This document shows positions 12,857-21,672 of a stretch of DNA of 29,754 nucleotides, piece by piece (the first letter of the stretch is position 1; every line of letters starts with the position of its first letter). The translations under genes and the position numbers were made by a program. Under the pieces are notes generated by a model that was not told the DNA's origin, searched no databases, and was given only the letters and a program-made list of their open reading frames with translations. Source of the stretch: UBA5359 sp002410925 [NCBI: bacterium UBP13_UBA5359] (GTDB lineage: Bacteria > UBP13 > UBA5359); contig DHPR01000015.1 of assembly GCA_002410925.1 (NCBI GenBank), positions 1 to 29,754 of the forward strand. The letters run 5' to 3'.

Positions 12857-15517
12857 ATGACATCCAATGAGATCAGAAGAGCATTTCTGGATTTTTTCAA
12901 GGAAAAGCAGCATAAGGAGCTGCCCAGTGCTTCCTTGATACCGGATGATCCGACACTATTATTTACCATTGCCGGCATGGTGCCGTTTAAGCCTATATTT
13001 CAGGGAAAGAAGGAACCGGTTTTTACCAGAGCTACCACTGCTCAAAAATGTATCAGAACCAATGATATAGATAGAGTGGGGTATACTGCACGGCATCATA
13101 CTTTTTTTGAAATGCTTGGCAATTTTTCTTTCGGTGACTATTACAAACGAGAAGCTATCTCATGGGCCTGGGAGTTCCTCTTCAAGAGGCTGGAATTGCC
13201 GGCAGAGAAGGCGCATATAGGGATTTATAAGGATGATGAAGAGAGTTACGATATCTGGCATAAAGAGATAGGCGTTCCCGATAATAGAATATATCGGCTG
13301 GGCGAGGAGAGTAATTTCTGGGCGGCGGGGCCTACCGGCCCCTGTGGTCCGTGCTCCGAGATATATATCGATAAAGGTCAGGAATATGGCTGTGGTCGTG
13401 ATGAATGCAATATCGAGTGTGATTGCGGACGTTACCTGGAAATATGGAATCTGGTCTTCATGCAATATGAACGGGATGAGAGTGGCAATTTGTCACCGTT
13501 GCCACGAAAGAATATAGATACTGGTGTCGGACTGGAGCGCTTGGCTTCAGTATTACAGGAAGCGGACAGCAACTTTGAAACGGATCTTTTTCTTCCGGTG
13601 ATGGAAGCCATAGAGAAGCTGTCAACCGGCGAGGATAATGAAGAAGCTAAACGCATAATAGCTAAAAGGATTATCGCCGATCATATCAGAGCAATGGCTT
13701 TTCTGATAGCAGATGGCATCGTTCCCTCAAATGAGGGGCGTGGCTATGTTTTGCGTCGCATAATAAGACGTGCTGTCAGAACGGGTCGAACTCTTGGAAT
13801 AAACGAGCCCTTCTTACCTCGTATACTGCCTATTATTATAGCTGATATGGGAGAACATTATCATGAATTACGCGAGCGCCGAGATATCATTGAAAAAATC
13901 TGTTCGATTGAGGAGGAGCGCTTCCGTTCCACGATCGAGCAGGGAGAGGCTCTGTTAAATGAGGAGATTACCCGTTTGAATACGGCTGGTGATAACATGA
14001 TATCCGGAGAGACCGCTTTCAAGCTATACGATACCTACGGCTATCCAGTGGAATTAACCAGGGAGATTGCTGAAGACAGAGGCTTGATAGTTGATGGTGC
14101 GGGCTTTGAAAGGTTGATGGAGGAACAGAAGATCAGAGCCAGGGAAGCCAGAAGGGCATCGCTATCGTCGGATTCCGGCAAAGCAACCACAGATATTCAG
14201 GAACTAGAAAGCAAGCTGGCATTGGAATGGGGCAAAACGGAGTTTATCGGATACTCGCAGCTTGAATTGACAACCGTGGTAAAGGCCATACTAAAGCATG
14301 GGAGCGTGATATCTGACATTTCCAGCGGGCATAATGCTGAAATCGTGCTGGCGATGACTCCCTTTTACGTGGAGAAGGGCGGCCAGGTCTCTGATACGGG
14401 AACTCTCTATTGGCCTGGCGGTGAGGCTAAAGTTAACGGCTTGCGTGAGGGTGCAGGCGGGGTTATTTTTCATTCTGTAACGATCATCTCCGGTACTCTG
14501 AAAAGGGATGAGGAGCTGCACGCTGTTGTTGATGCCGGCAGAAGGGCGGATATAGCCAGAAATCATACTGCAGCTCATCTATTGCACGCATCGTTGCGAC
14601 ATGTTTTGGGATGCCATGTAGTCCAGGCGGGGTCAATGGTGGATGCAGAGAGACTGCGCTTTGATTTTTCTCATTTTTCCGCTCCTTCAAAAGAGGAGCT
14701 GGCATCCGTAGAGGCGATGGTGAATGAACAGATCTGGCTGAACACGCCTGTAGATACCGTTGTAACCGATCTTGCCGCTGCCAGGGATATGGGGGCGATA
14801 GCGCTCTTTGGCGAGAAATACGGGGGCCAGGTCAGAGTGATCAAGATTGGTGATTTCAGCCTGGAGCTCTGCGGCGGAACGCATGTGAGGTCTGTCGGTG
14901 AACTGGGCTGTTTCAAGATTCTTTCCGAGAGCAGCGTCGGTTCAGGCATAAGGCGCATAGAGGCATTGACCGGGCGCAATTCATTTAATTATATCAATGA
15001 GCAGGCGGACATGATAACGGCCTTGTCCTCTATGTTGAAATCGGGGGCTAAGGATCTGCCGGAAAGAATAGCAAAGCTTATCAAGGGTGAAAAGGAGGCG
15101 GAGCGAACCATCAGAAGCCTGCGTGCTGATCTTGCTCTGGCAAGTATTTCCGATCTGCTCTCTTCAGCTATAGATATTGGCGGCATAAAAGTTGTAGCTG
15201 CCGTTCTTAAAGATGCAGATGCTGCGGGTCTTCGATCAATGGCTGATAATCTCAAGAATCGGATTGGCGACGGAGTTATTATTCTGGGAAGCGTTAGCGA
15301 TGGCAGTGCCCAGATGGTCGTCAGCATCGGCGAGGAGGCTCGGAGACGTTGTGCTAATGCCGGTAAGATAGTAAAAGAGATGGCTAAAGTGGTTGGCGGC
15401 GGCGGCGGCGGTAGGCCTGATATGGCTCAGGCAGGCGGCCCGGATGGAAGGCGTATTGCTGAAGCCGTTCAAAAGGGACGGGAGATAATGATGAAATTGT
15501 TGGCACATCGGAGTTGA
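12857..15517 (+). CDS. alaS: Alanine--tRNA ligase
   Basis: AlaS charges tRNA-Ala in the cytoplasm and edits mischarged Ser or Gly. The 886 residues match the usual 870-890. The class II catalytic domain is N-terminal (SNEIRRAFLDFFKEKQHKELPSASLIP; NFSFGDYYKREAI; GPTGPCGPCSEIY; DTGVGLERLASVLQ). The editing domain has HTAAHLLH near residue 570 and CGGTH near 671, giving the zinc-binding His/Cys set. The C-terminal DHHA1 part ends with GGGGGGRPDMAQAGG. I chose ATG 12857, preceded by GGGGGAT; an upstream in-frame GTG at 12836 is unlikely. A Cys-rich segment (YGCGRDECNIECDCGRY, about 177-193) lies in the catalytic domain, as seen in several bacterial AlaS. Its stop overlaps the ruvX region. Confidence 0.98.
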   Translation: MTSNEIRRAFLDFFKEKQHKELPSASLIPDDPTLLFTIAGMVPFKPIFQGKKEPVFTRATTAQKCIRTNDIDRVGYTARHHTFFEMLGNFSFGDYYKREAISWAWEFLFKRLELPAEKAHIGIYKDDEESYDIWHKEIGVPDNRIYRLGEESNFWAAGPTGPCGPCSEIYIDKGQEYGCGRDECNIECDCGRYLEIWNLVFMQYERDESGNLSPLPRKNIDTGVGLERLASVLQEADSNFETDLFLPVMEAIEKLSTGEDNEEAKRIIAKRIIADHIRAMAFLIADGIVPSNEGRGYVLRRIIRRAVRTGRTLGINEPFLPRILPIIIADMGEHYHELRERRDIIEKICSIEEERFRSTIEQGEALLNEEITRLNTAGDNMISGETAFKLYDTYGYPVELTREIAEDRGLIVDGAGFERLMEEQKIRAREARRASLSSDSGKATTDIQELESKLALEWGKTEFIGYSQLELTTVVKAILKHGSVISDISSGHNAEIVLAMTPFYVEKGGQVSDTGTLYWPGGEAKVNGLREGAGGVIFHSVTIISGTLKRDEELHAVVDAGRRADIARNHTAAHLLHASLRHVLGCHVVQAGSMVDAERLRFDFSHFSAPSKEELASVEAMVNEQIWLNTPVDTVVTDLAAARDMGAIALFGEKYGGQVRVIKIGDFSLELCGGTHVRSVGELGCFKILSESSVGSGIRRIEALTGRNSFNYINEQADMITALSSMLKSGAKDLPERIAKLIKGEKEAERTIRSLRADLALASISDLLSSAIDIGGIKVVAAVLKDADAAGLRSMADNLKNRIGDGVIILGSVSDGSAQMVVSIGEEARRRCANAGKIVKEMAKVVGGGGGGRPDMAQAGGPDGRRIAEAVQKGREIMMKLLAHRS

Positions 15518-15519
15518 AT

Positions 15520-15966
15520 TTGAAAAAAGAAAAGCGCATTCTCGGTCTGGATGTCGGCGATAAAAGGATAGGTGTAGCTGTAAGCGATGAGTTGATGCTG
15601 ACGGCGCAACCGGTTGAAGTTATTCACAGGACTCTTTTGGAAAGTGATCTGGAGAGCATAGCAGAGCTGGCCGATATGTATGATGTGCGTCTGGTAGTGG
15701 TGGGCATGCCTCTGATGCTTGATAAAACTGTAGGCAGGCAGGCTGAGAAGGTAGAACACTTTGTAGCGGAGCTAAAAAAACGCCTGGATATGCCGGTTGA
15801 GACTATTGATGAGCGATTATCGACATCAATGGCTGAACGGGTTATGATAGATGCCGGGGTGAGAAGAAAGAAACGGCGCCAGTATATAGATGCTCTTGCG
15901 GCGGCGGGGATACTTCAAGTTTTTATGGACAGACAGCGCAATATGTCTGAGCACGATGCTGATTAG
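15520..15966 (+). CDS. ruvX: YqgF/RuvX Holliday junction resolvase-like protein
   Basis: RuvX has an RNase H-like fold and is implicated in rRNA 5' processing and possibly Holliday junction cleavage. Of 148 residues, the N-terminal ILGLDVGDKRIGVAVSD carries the first catalytic Asp, LVVVGMPLMLDKTVGRQAEKVEHF is the middle motif (normally VGLP), DERLSTSMAERVM carries the catalytic Asp/Glu, and KKRRQYIDALAAAGILQVFMD closes the active site. I prefer TTG 15520, which has GGAG 6 bases upstream; an in-frame TTG at 15514 overlaps the alaS stop. The alaS-ruvX-DUF1292-mltG order is a conserved neighbourhood in Bacillota and supports the call. Confidence 0.96.
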   Translation: MKKEKRILGLDVGDKRIGVAVSDELMLTAQPVEVIHRTLLESDLESIAELADMYDVRLVVVGMPLMLDKTVGRQAEKVEHFVAELKKRLDMPVETIDERLSTSMAERVMIDAGVRRKKRRQYIDALAAAGILQVFMDRQRNMSEHDAD

Positions 15967-16002
15967 TATATAAATCAGCCAATAATACGATGGAGGTATG
16001 AT

Positions 16003-16263
16003 ATGGCCGAAAATGAAAAGATGGAAAGGCTTGTATTGGAGGATGAGGAAGGCAACGAAGAGCAGTTCACGATCATAGATATAATCGATGTTGATAATAA
16101 AACCTATGCTCTGCTGCATCCCGAAGATGGGGAAGAGGATGATGTCGTCGTCTATGCTGTGGAAGATGAAAATTTTCGCCCTCTCGAAGAGGATGAGCTG
16201 CAGGAGGCCATCGATGCCTTTGAAAAAACGGGTGAATATGAGATTTTTGATGCAGGTGAGTGA
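16003..16263 (+). CDS. DUF1292 family protein (YrzB-like)
   Basis: The 86-residue, very acidic protein matches the DUF1292 pattern: VLEDEEGNEEQFTIIDIIDVDNKTYALLHPEDGEEDDVVVYAVEDENFRPLEEDELQEAIDAFE. The function of the family is unknown. Members are commonly found between ruvX and mltG in Bacillota, as here. A strong GGAGGT precedes the ATG by 6 bases. Its stop overlaps the GTG proposed for mltG, so the two may be translated in a coupled way. Confidence 0.92.
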   Translation: MAENEKMERLVLEDEEGNEEQFTIIDIIDVDNKTYALLHPEDGEEDDVVVYAVEDENFRPLEEDELQEAIDAFEKTGEYEIFDAGE

Positions 16264-17300
16264 CGATAGCTTTAAAAACGGTCTCTGAAATATTTGAAAT
16301 ATATACCGGTGCAAGGAGGGGCATAATAAGGTATTTGTTCTCCTTTTTGCTGCTTCTGCTTGCATCGGCGGCAGGATTCCTGTTCGTCGTTTTAACTCCT
16401 CACAACAGTCCGGCGACTGCATTTGTCGTCGATCAGGGTATGTCCGCCGGGGCGGTGGCGGTAAGATTGGAGGAAAAAGGCGCTATCTCTTCATCCTTAA
16501 GCTTTCGGGTGCTTGTTAAGTTAACCGGCACGGCAAGAGATATCAAGGCGGGCGAATATGATCTCTCCGGACGCTGTAATCAGTGGCAGGTGCTGAAAGA
16601 TCTTGCCGGCGGCCGGGTTAAATACCATATCATTACTGTTCCCGAAGGGTATACGGTATCACAAATAGCGGACTTACTTCAAAAGAGCGGTGCCGGCAAC
16701 GGGGCGCAATTCAAGGCCGCAGCACGTATGGGGAATCCTTCCCGGCCTGCTCTGATTTATGCTATGGAAGGCTATTTATTCCCGGATACTTATAGGATAC
16801 CAACCGGCATGAAAGAATCGGCAATAGTGAATATGATGAATAGGCGCTTTAACGAGGTAACGGCGCCTCTTGATATGGCGCGGGTATCTGCCCAAAGAGG
16901 CTTGACTCCTCATAATTTGCTTACCATAGCTTCGCTTGTTGAGAAAGAGGCCGCGGTACCGGATGATAGAAGAGTGATCGCCTCGGTAATATATAACCGT
17001 TTATCGATGGGGATGAGGTTGGAATGTGATGCCACCGTGCAATATATTATGCCTGAACATAAAGAGAGAGTGCTTTATAAGGATTTGAAAATAGATTCGC
17101 CTTACAATACTTATCGGAATGCAGGATTGCCTCCCGGCCCGATAGCTAATCCGGGATTGGCCAGCTTAAAGGCTGCCCTGCAGCCTGCTAAAACCGATTA
17201 TTTCTTTTACGTCGCCGGGTCTGGCGGTCGCCATGTATTCAGTCGCACTTATCAGGAGCATCTTGAAGCGATATCCAGAATCAGAAGGGGTGTCCGTTAA
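16260..17300 (+). CDS. mltG: Endolytic murein transglycosylase MltG
   Basis: MltG cuts nascent glycan strands at the inner membrane and sets their length. The 346 residues have one N-terminal membrane segment (about 25-47) and a periplasmic YceG domain: a LysM-like part (VDQGMSAGAVAVRLEEKGAISSSLSFRVLVKL), YTVSQIADLL, GYLFPDTYRIP, the catalytic Glu in IASLVEKEAAVPDDRRVIASVIYNRL (Glu near 232), and DSPYNTYRNAGLPPGPIANPGLASLKAAL. The GTG start at 16260 overlaps the preceding stop. A TTG at 16335 with AAGGAGGGG about 14 bases upstream would start just before the membrane segment; either is possible. The stop overlaps the next gene's ATG by one base. Confidence 0.95.
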   Translation: MTIALKTVSEIFEIYTGARRGIIRYLFSFLLLLLASAAGFLFVVLTPHNSPATAFVVDQGMSAGAVAVRLEEKGAISSSLSFRVLVKLTGTARDIKAGEYDLSGRCNQWQVLKDLAGGRVKYHIITVPEGYTVSQIADLLQKSGAGNGAQFKAAARMGNPSRPALIYAMEGYLFPDTYRIPTGMKESAIVNMMNRRFNEVTAPLDMARVSAQRGLTPHNLLTIASLVEKEAAVPDDRRVIASVIYNRLSMGMRLECDATVQYIMPEHKERVLYKDLKIDSPYNTYRNAGLPPGPIANPGLASLKAALQPAKTDYFFYVAGSGGRHVFSRTYQEHLEAISRIRRGVR

Positions 17301-17851
17301 TGCTGAAAAGAGGAATTATCGATTTTTTAACCCCTGATGATTATCATCCCAGGGTTGAAACAATAACCCCGGGGTTATTACTCGCCAAAGGCATCAAGGG
17401 TGTTATTACCGATCTGGATAATACTATTGTAATCTGGAACGATAGCTTTCTGCGAGAGAGCGTAAGAGAATGGATCTCTTTGCTCAAGGAAGCGGAAATC
17501 AGTATCTGTATAGCTTCCAACAGCAATAATATCGAAAGAGTACAGGCCATTGCCGATGATCTTTCCATACCTATGCTCTGCAGGTCGGCAAAGCCTTTGA
17601 AGTCTTCTTTTCTCAAAGCAATGCGTGTTCTCGGAACAGGCAGGGATAATACAGCTGTTGTAGGGGATCAACTCTTTACTGATATCTTGGGAGGCAATCG
17701 TCTTGGACTTCATACCATACTGGTGTCTCCCTTAAGTGAGAGAGATTTTGTCGCTACGCGTTTCATGCGTATTATAGAGAAGAGAATAATGAACCATCTG
17801 GTTGCGGCGGGCCGGTTGGCGCTATTTACAAAACTGCCGATGGAGGAATAG
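17300..17851 (+). CDS. YqeG family HAD IIIA-type phosphatase
   Basis: This 183-residue HAD-superfamily protein has motif I VITDLDNTIVIW (about 35-46, nucleophile Asp), motif II SICIASNSNN (Ser/Asn), Lys in RSAKPLKSSFLKAM, and motif IV VVGDQLFTDILGGNRLGL (paired Asp). The N-terminal LTPDDYHPRVETITPGLL is typical of the YqeG family of Bacillota; some homologues act as phosphatidylglycerophosphatases (GEP4/PgpP type), so a role in phospholipid synthesis is possible. The ATG overlaps the mltG stop (TAATG). In Bacillota yqeG is often beside aroE, as here. Confidence 0.93.
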   Translation: MLKRGIIDFLTPDDYHPRVETITPGLLLAKGIKGVITDLDNTIVIWNDSFLRESVREWISLLKEAEISICIASNSNNIERVQAIADDLSIPMLCRSAKPLKSSFLKAMRVLGTGRDNTAVVGDQLFTDILGGNRLGLHTILVSPLSERDFVATRFMRIIEKRIMNHLVAAGRLALFTKLPMEE

Positions 17852-17862
17852 GGAGAGTGGCG

Positions 17863-17890
17863 TTGAATTTATTAGTATATTTAGTATATC
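17863..17890 (+). promoter_or_regulatory. Putative weak promoter before aroE, with a 9-base tandem repeat
   Basis: TTGAAT (17863-17868) and TATATC (17885-17890) are 16 bases apart. The region contains two adjacent copies of TTAGTATAT (17872-17889). The distance to the aroE start is very short, so a leaderless or very short leader would result unless the ATG at 17910 is used. Weak evidence. Confidence 0.2.
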
Positions 17891-17894
17891 GAAC

Positions 17895-18779
17895 ATGGTG
17901 AAAAGAGATATGAAAGAGGTAATAACCGGCAAGACAAAGCTCTTTGCTCTGTTGGGGTGCCCTGTGTCGCATTCCCTTTCGCCCGTAATGCAGAATGCGG
18001 CTCTTTCTTATATCGGCGCGGATGCTAGATATATGGCCTTTGATGTCAAACCGGAATTTCTTTCCCAGGCGGTTGAGGGGCTCTTCCGGTCAGGCGTATC
18101 CGGAATTAATCTTACCGTACCGCATAAGGAAAAGGCTCTTCCTTTTATGAATGAGCTCTCGATTACCGCCGCTGCTGTCGGCGCTGTCAATACTATAGCC
18201 GTTAATGACGGCAGGATAACAGGCCATAATACCGATGTGTCGGGAATATTGCGAGCGCTGAAGGAAGATGCGGGCCGCGCCGTATCGGGTGAGCGATATG
18301 TCGTTTTGGGAGCCGGGGGGGCTGCCAGGGCTGTTGTATATGCTTTGCTTATCTCCGGAGCCGATAAGGTTTATCTGATCAATCGTACGGTTTCCAGAGC
18401 GGAGGAAGTATGCTTTGATTTTGAAGCTATTGCCGGAGGGCGCCTGCATTCTCTCTCTCTGAGAGATATTAATGTTCTGAACGGCGGCATCGATGGTCTC
18501 GTCAATGCGACATCTGTGGGATTGGATGATAATTCGTCACCTCTGAATGCTTGCGGTTATGATATAATAGAAAGAGGTATGCTGGTATATGATCTGATAT
18601 ATTCACCTTCTCCTACAGTATTGCTTCGTAAAGCTGCTGAAAGAGGGGCTTTAATTATGGATGGTCTGGGCATGCTGGTTTACCAGGGAGCTGAAGCCTT
18701 GAGAATATGGCTTAACAAAGAGGCTCCCGTAAAGATAATGAAGCAATCTCTTTTAAATTATCTGGGACGGGATACATAG
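17895..18779 (+). CDS. aroE: Shikimate dehydrogenase (NADP+)
   Basis: AroE reduces 3-dehydroshikimate to shikimate in the pathway to aromatic amino acids. The protein has 294 residues from this start. It shows substrate-binding LLGCPVSHSLSPVMQNAAL (about 21-39), catalytic Lys in NLTVPHKEKALPFM, NTDVSGILRAL with the catalytic Asp, the NADP-binding GAGGAARAVVYAL, YLINRTVSRAEEV (the NRT motif), NATSVGL, and the C-terminal DGLGMLVYQGAEALRIW. Starts at 17895 and 17910 are both possible; the second is preceded by AAAAGAG and gives the more usual MKEVITGKTKLFALLG. A longer frame back to 17802 would overlap yqeG and is unlikely. AroE beside pilB is found in several Bacillota. Confidence 0.96.
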   Translation: MVKRDMKEVITGKTKLFALLGCPVSHSLSPVMQNAALSYIGADARYMAFDVKPEFLSQAVEGLFRSGVSGINLTVPHKEKALPFMNELSITAAAVGAVNTIAVNDGRITGHNTDVSGILRALKEDAGRAVSGERYVVLGAGGAARAVVYALLISGADKVYLINRTVSRAEEVCFDFEAIAGGRLHSLSLRDINVLNGGIDGLVNATSVGLDDNSSPLNACGYDIIERGMLVYDLIYSPSPTVLLRKAAERGALIMDGLGMLVYQGAEALRIWLNKEAPVKIMKQSLLNYLGRDT

Positions 18780-18842
18780 CTTCTCTTCAGATGGAGCATG
18801 GGCTGCAACCGACTTAGAGGTAGATGGAGGATATAGGATATT

Positions 18843-20555
18843 ATGGCCAACAAGAGAAAACTATTGGGAGAAATACTGGTTGAAACCGGTGTTATAACAG
18901 ACAAGCAATTGCAGCAGGCCATCTCCGTTAAACAAAAAACAGGCGAACCTATCGGCCGCGTTCTGGTAGACATGGGAATGGCTACCGAAAAGAACGTTTT
19001 CGAGGCGATGGGCAAGCAGCTGGGCGTTGAATATGTGGATATGGGAGATTATCCCGTTGACCCCAGCGTGATCAAGCTTGTACCGCTGCATATTGCACAA
19101 CGGTATAAGCTTGTCCCCATAAATCGGCGCGGCAACAAGCTGACCGTGGCTATGGTTGATCCTCTGAACATATTTGCCATCGATGATGTCAGGCTGATAA
19201 CCGGTTATGAAGTCGAACCTGTAATAGCCAGCGAAGATGACATAATGGATGTTTTCAGCCGTGGCTATAAAGTCGAGGATACCGTTAAGGATGCCCTGGC
19301 TGATATGGGTGAAGGAGTAGAGCAGGAGATGGATGTAACCCAGACCGAATCCGATCTCTCTCTTTCAGTAGACAGATTAAAAGAGATGGTTGAAGAGGCT
19401 CCCATAATCAGGGTTGTCAATACCTTGATTATGCGAGCCATCGATGATAGAGCCAGTGATATTCATGTTGAGCCTGAGAAGAATGCTTTAAGAGTTCGTT
19501 ATCGTGTTGATGGTGTTCTGCATGATGTTATGTCCATGCCCAAATATATTCATCCGGCGCTCTCTTCCAGAATAAAGATTATGGCTGATCTCAATATCGC
19601 TGAACGCAGGATACCGCAGGACGGCCGTATACATGTCAAGACGACCGATAAGGATATAGACCTTCGTGTATCCTCTTTGCCGACTATATACGGTGAGAAG
19701 ATAGTTATGCGTATTCTGGACAAGAGCAGTGTGTTGATCGGTTTGAATAAGCTGGGCTTTCTGACGGAAACACAAGCTCAGCTTGAGGAAATGATAACCA
19801 AGCCCAACGGCATGATTCTGGTAACCGGTCCTACAGGCAGCGGTAAAACGACGACTCTTTATTCAATTTTACAGAAGCTCAATTCTCCCGAGAAAAATAT
19901 CATAACGATCGAGGATCCTGTTGAATACCAGCTTCAAGGCATCAATCAGGTTCAGGTAAACTACAAAGCCGGTTTAACCTTTGCCAACGCCTTGAAGAGT
20001 TTTTTACGGCAGGACCCCGATATAATAATGGTCGGTGAGATTCGTGACCTGGATACCGCTGAGATAGCCGTTCATGCTGCTCTTACCGGTCACCTCGTGC
20101 TTAGCACTCTGCATACCAACGATGCTCCCACTACGATATCAAGGCTGATAGATATGGGGGTAGAACCTTTCCTTGTAGCCTCATCCGTGATAGGAGTTCT
20201 GGCACAGCGATTGGCCAGAGTGATCTGTCCCGAGTGCAAAACAGCTTACAAGCCCCCTATAGGTGCATTAAAGCGCTTAGGTGTGGAAGAGGGAGAAGAG
20301 GAGATGGAGCTTTTCCGGGGAGACGGGTGTGAGCTTTGCCGACGTACCGGATACAAGGGCAGAGTAGGCGTATACGAGATGATGCCCATGACGGAAGAGA
20401 TGTCCAATCTGACCTTGCGCAGAGCTCCGGCGCATGAGATAAAGGCGGCCGCTATGAAGGGCGGCATGACGACGCTTCAGGATGACGGATTGCAGAAGGT
20501 TATGCAGGGCATGACGACCTTTGATGAGATTATGCGAGTAGTATTTGTTGGGTAG
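18843..20555 (+). CDS. pilB: Type IV pilus assembly ATPase PilB
   Basis: PilB is the hexameric cytoplasmic motor that powers pilin polymerisation. The 570 residues contain an N-terminal MshEN/T2SSE_N domain (LGEILVETGVITDKQLQQAI, KLVPLHIAQRYKLVPINRRGNKLTVAMVDPLN), the ASDIHVEPEKNALRVRYRVDG segment, Walker A GPTGSGKTTTLYSIL (about 328-342), the Asp box DPVEYQLQGINQVQV, Walker B DPDIIMVGEIRD, the His box HLVLSTLHTNDAPTTISRL, and the four-Cys zinc motif CPEC...CELC near 463 and 496. GGAGGA and AGGATATT precede the ATG. It opens a colinear pil cluster. PilB rather than GspE is favoured by the neighbouring pilT. Confidence 0.97.
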   Translation: MANKRKLLGEILVETGVITDKQLQQAISVKQKTGEPIGRVLVDMGMATEKNVFEAMGKQLGVEYVDMGDYPVDPSVIKLVPLHIAQRYKLVPINRRGNKLTVAMVDPLNIFAIDDVRLITGYEVEPVIASEDDIMDVFSRGYKVEDTVKDALADMGEGVEQEMDVTQTESDLSLSVDRLKEMVEEAPIIRVVNTLIMRAIDDRASDIHVEPEKNALRVRYRVDGVLHDVMSMPKYIHPALSSRIKIMADLNIAERRIPQDGRIHVKTTDKDIDLRVSSLPTIYGEKIVMRILDKSSVLIGLNKLGFLTETQAQLEEMITKPNGMILVTGPTGSGKTTTLYSILQKLNSPEKNIITIEDPVEYQLQGINQVQVNYKAGLTFANALKSFLRQDPDIIMVGEIRDLDTAEIAVHAALTGHLVLSTLHTNDAPTTISRLIDMGVEPFLVASSVIGVLAQRLARVICPECKTAYKPPIGALKRLGVEEGEEEMELFRGDGCELCRRTGYKGRVGVYEMMPMTEEMSNLTLRRAPAHEIKAAAMKGGMTTLQDDGLQKVMQGMTTFDEIMRVVFVG

Positions 20556-20564
20556 TGATGTTTT

Positions 20565-21668
20565 ATGCGTAAGATAGAGCAGTTAACACTGGATGCGGTA
20601 TTGATGATCGTTTATGAAAAGGGCGCTTCTGATCTTCATCTCATGACAGGCGTTCCTCCGGTTTTACGTCTTGACGGAATGCTTATGCCCCTGGAAGTTG
20701 AAGAGATGACGACGGACGATGTCCAGCGCATGCTTTATGACATTCTTACCGATGAACAGGTTAAGCGTTTTGAAACGAATATGGAGCTGGATTTCTCTTA
20801 TGCTTTGCGTGACCGTGCACGATTCAGAGTAAATGTATATCGTGACAAGGGGGCTATGGCAGCCGCTTTTAGGCTCATTCCCGCCAAAATACCTACGCTG
20901 GCTGAATTGGGGCTGCCCAAGATTATGGTTGAGCTTACCAGGCGGCCTCGCGGACTTATTCTGGTAACCGGTCCTACAGGCTCAGGTAAATCTACCACCC
21001 TCGCAGCTATGCTCAATCAGGTCAACAATGAACGCAATGCTCATATTATAACTATAGAAGATCCCTTGGAGTATCTGCACAGTCACGGCAAAAGCATCAT
21101 AAATCAGCGAGAACTGGGAATGGATACCTTATCCTTTGCTAATGCACTGCGAGCGGCTTTACGCGAAGATCCCGATGTGATCCTGGTGGGTGAGATGCGA
21201 GACCTTGAAACGATCTCCGCCGCCATTACTATTGCAGAAACCGGACACCTGGTGCTGGCTACCCTTCATACCAATAATGCAGTTCAGGCGGTTGACAGAA
21301 TGATAGATGTTTTCCCTCCGCATCAGCAGGAGCAGATAAGGACGCAACTATCCAATAATCTGGAAGCCGTTATAGCGCAGCAGCTTATTCCCAGAGTCGG
21401 GCAACCGGGACGGGTGGCCGCTGTTGAGGTTATGATAGCTACGCCTGCAATTAGAAATCTTATCAGAGAGGCTAAAGCACATCAGATGTATTCAATTATA
21501 CAGACTAGCGCACAGTTTGGTATGCAGACAATGGATCAGGCCTTGAAGGATCTTTATCTGTGCGGGCTTATCAGTCATGAAGATGCTGTCAGCAGAGCTA
21601 TGAATCCTGCTGATTTGCAGAGGATGGTTGCAGAAACAAGGCAGGAATATGCGAGACAGAGGAGGTAG
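20565..21668 (+). CDS. pilT: Pilus retraction ATPase PilT
   Basis: PilT drives pilus retraction and twitching motility. The 367 residues have the family length and no MshEN domain. Visible are ASDLHLMTGVPPVLRLDG (about 19-36), RFRVNVYRDKGAMAAAFRLIPAKIPTLAELGLP, Walker A GPTGSGKSTTLAAML, IEDPLEYLH, Walker B DPDVILVGEMRDLETISAAITIAETGHLVLATLHTNNAVQAVDRMIDVFP, and AIRNLIREAKAHQMYSIIQTSAQFGMQTMDQAL, which contains the AIRNLIRE motif needed for retraction. It begins 9 bases after pilB with a weak ribosome binding site and is followed within 4 bases by pilC. Confidence 0.97.
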   Translation: MRKIEQLTLDAVLMIVYEKGASDLHLMTGVPPVLRLDGMLMPLEVEEMTTDDVQRMLYDILTDEQVKRFETNMELDFSYALRDRARFRVNVYRDKGAMAAAFRLIPAKIPTLAELGLPKIMVELTRRPRGLILVTGPTGSGKSTTLAAMLNQVNNERNAHIITIEDPLEYLHSHGKSIINQRELGMDTLSFANALRAALREDPDVILVGEMRDLETISAAITIAETGHLVLATLHTNNAVQAVDRMIDVFPPHQQEQIRTQLSNNLEAVIAQQLIPRVGQPGRVAAVEVMIATPAIRNLIREAKAHQMYSIIQTSAQFGMQTMDQALKDLYLCGLISHEDAVSRAMNPADLQRMVAETRQEYARQRR

Positions 21669-21672
21669 TTGA

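Noticed and set aside
17802-17894. Longer AroE starting inside yqeG
   Set aside because: The added residues are unlike AroE and would overlap yqeG by 50 bases; AroE homology begins after 17910.
18843-20555. Type II secretion GspE instead of PilB
   Set aside because: The adjacent PilT and the PilM-N-O set show a type IV pilus rather than a secretion system.
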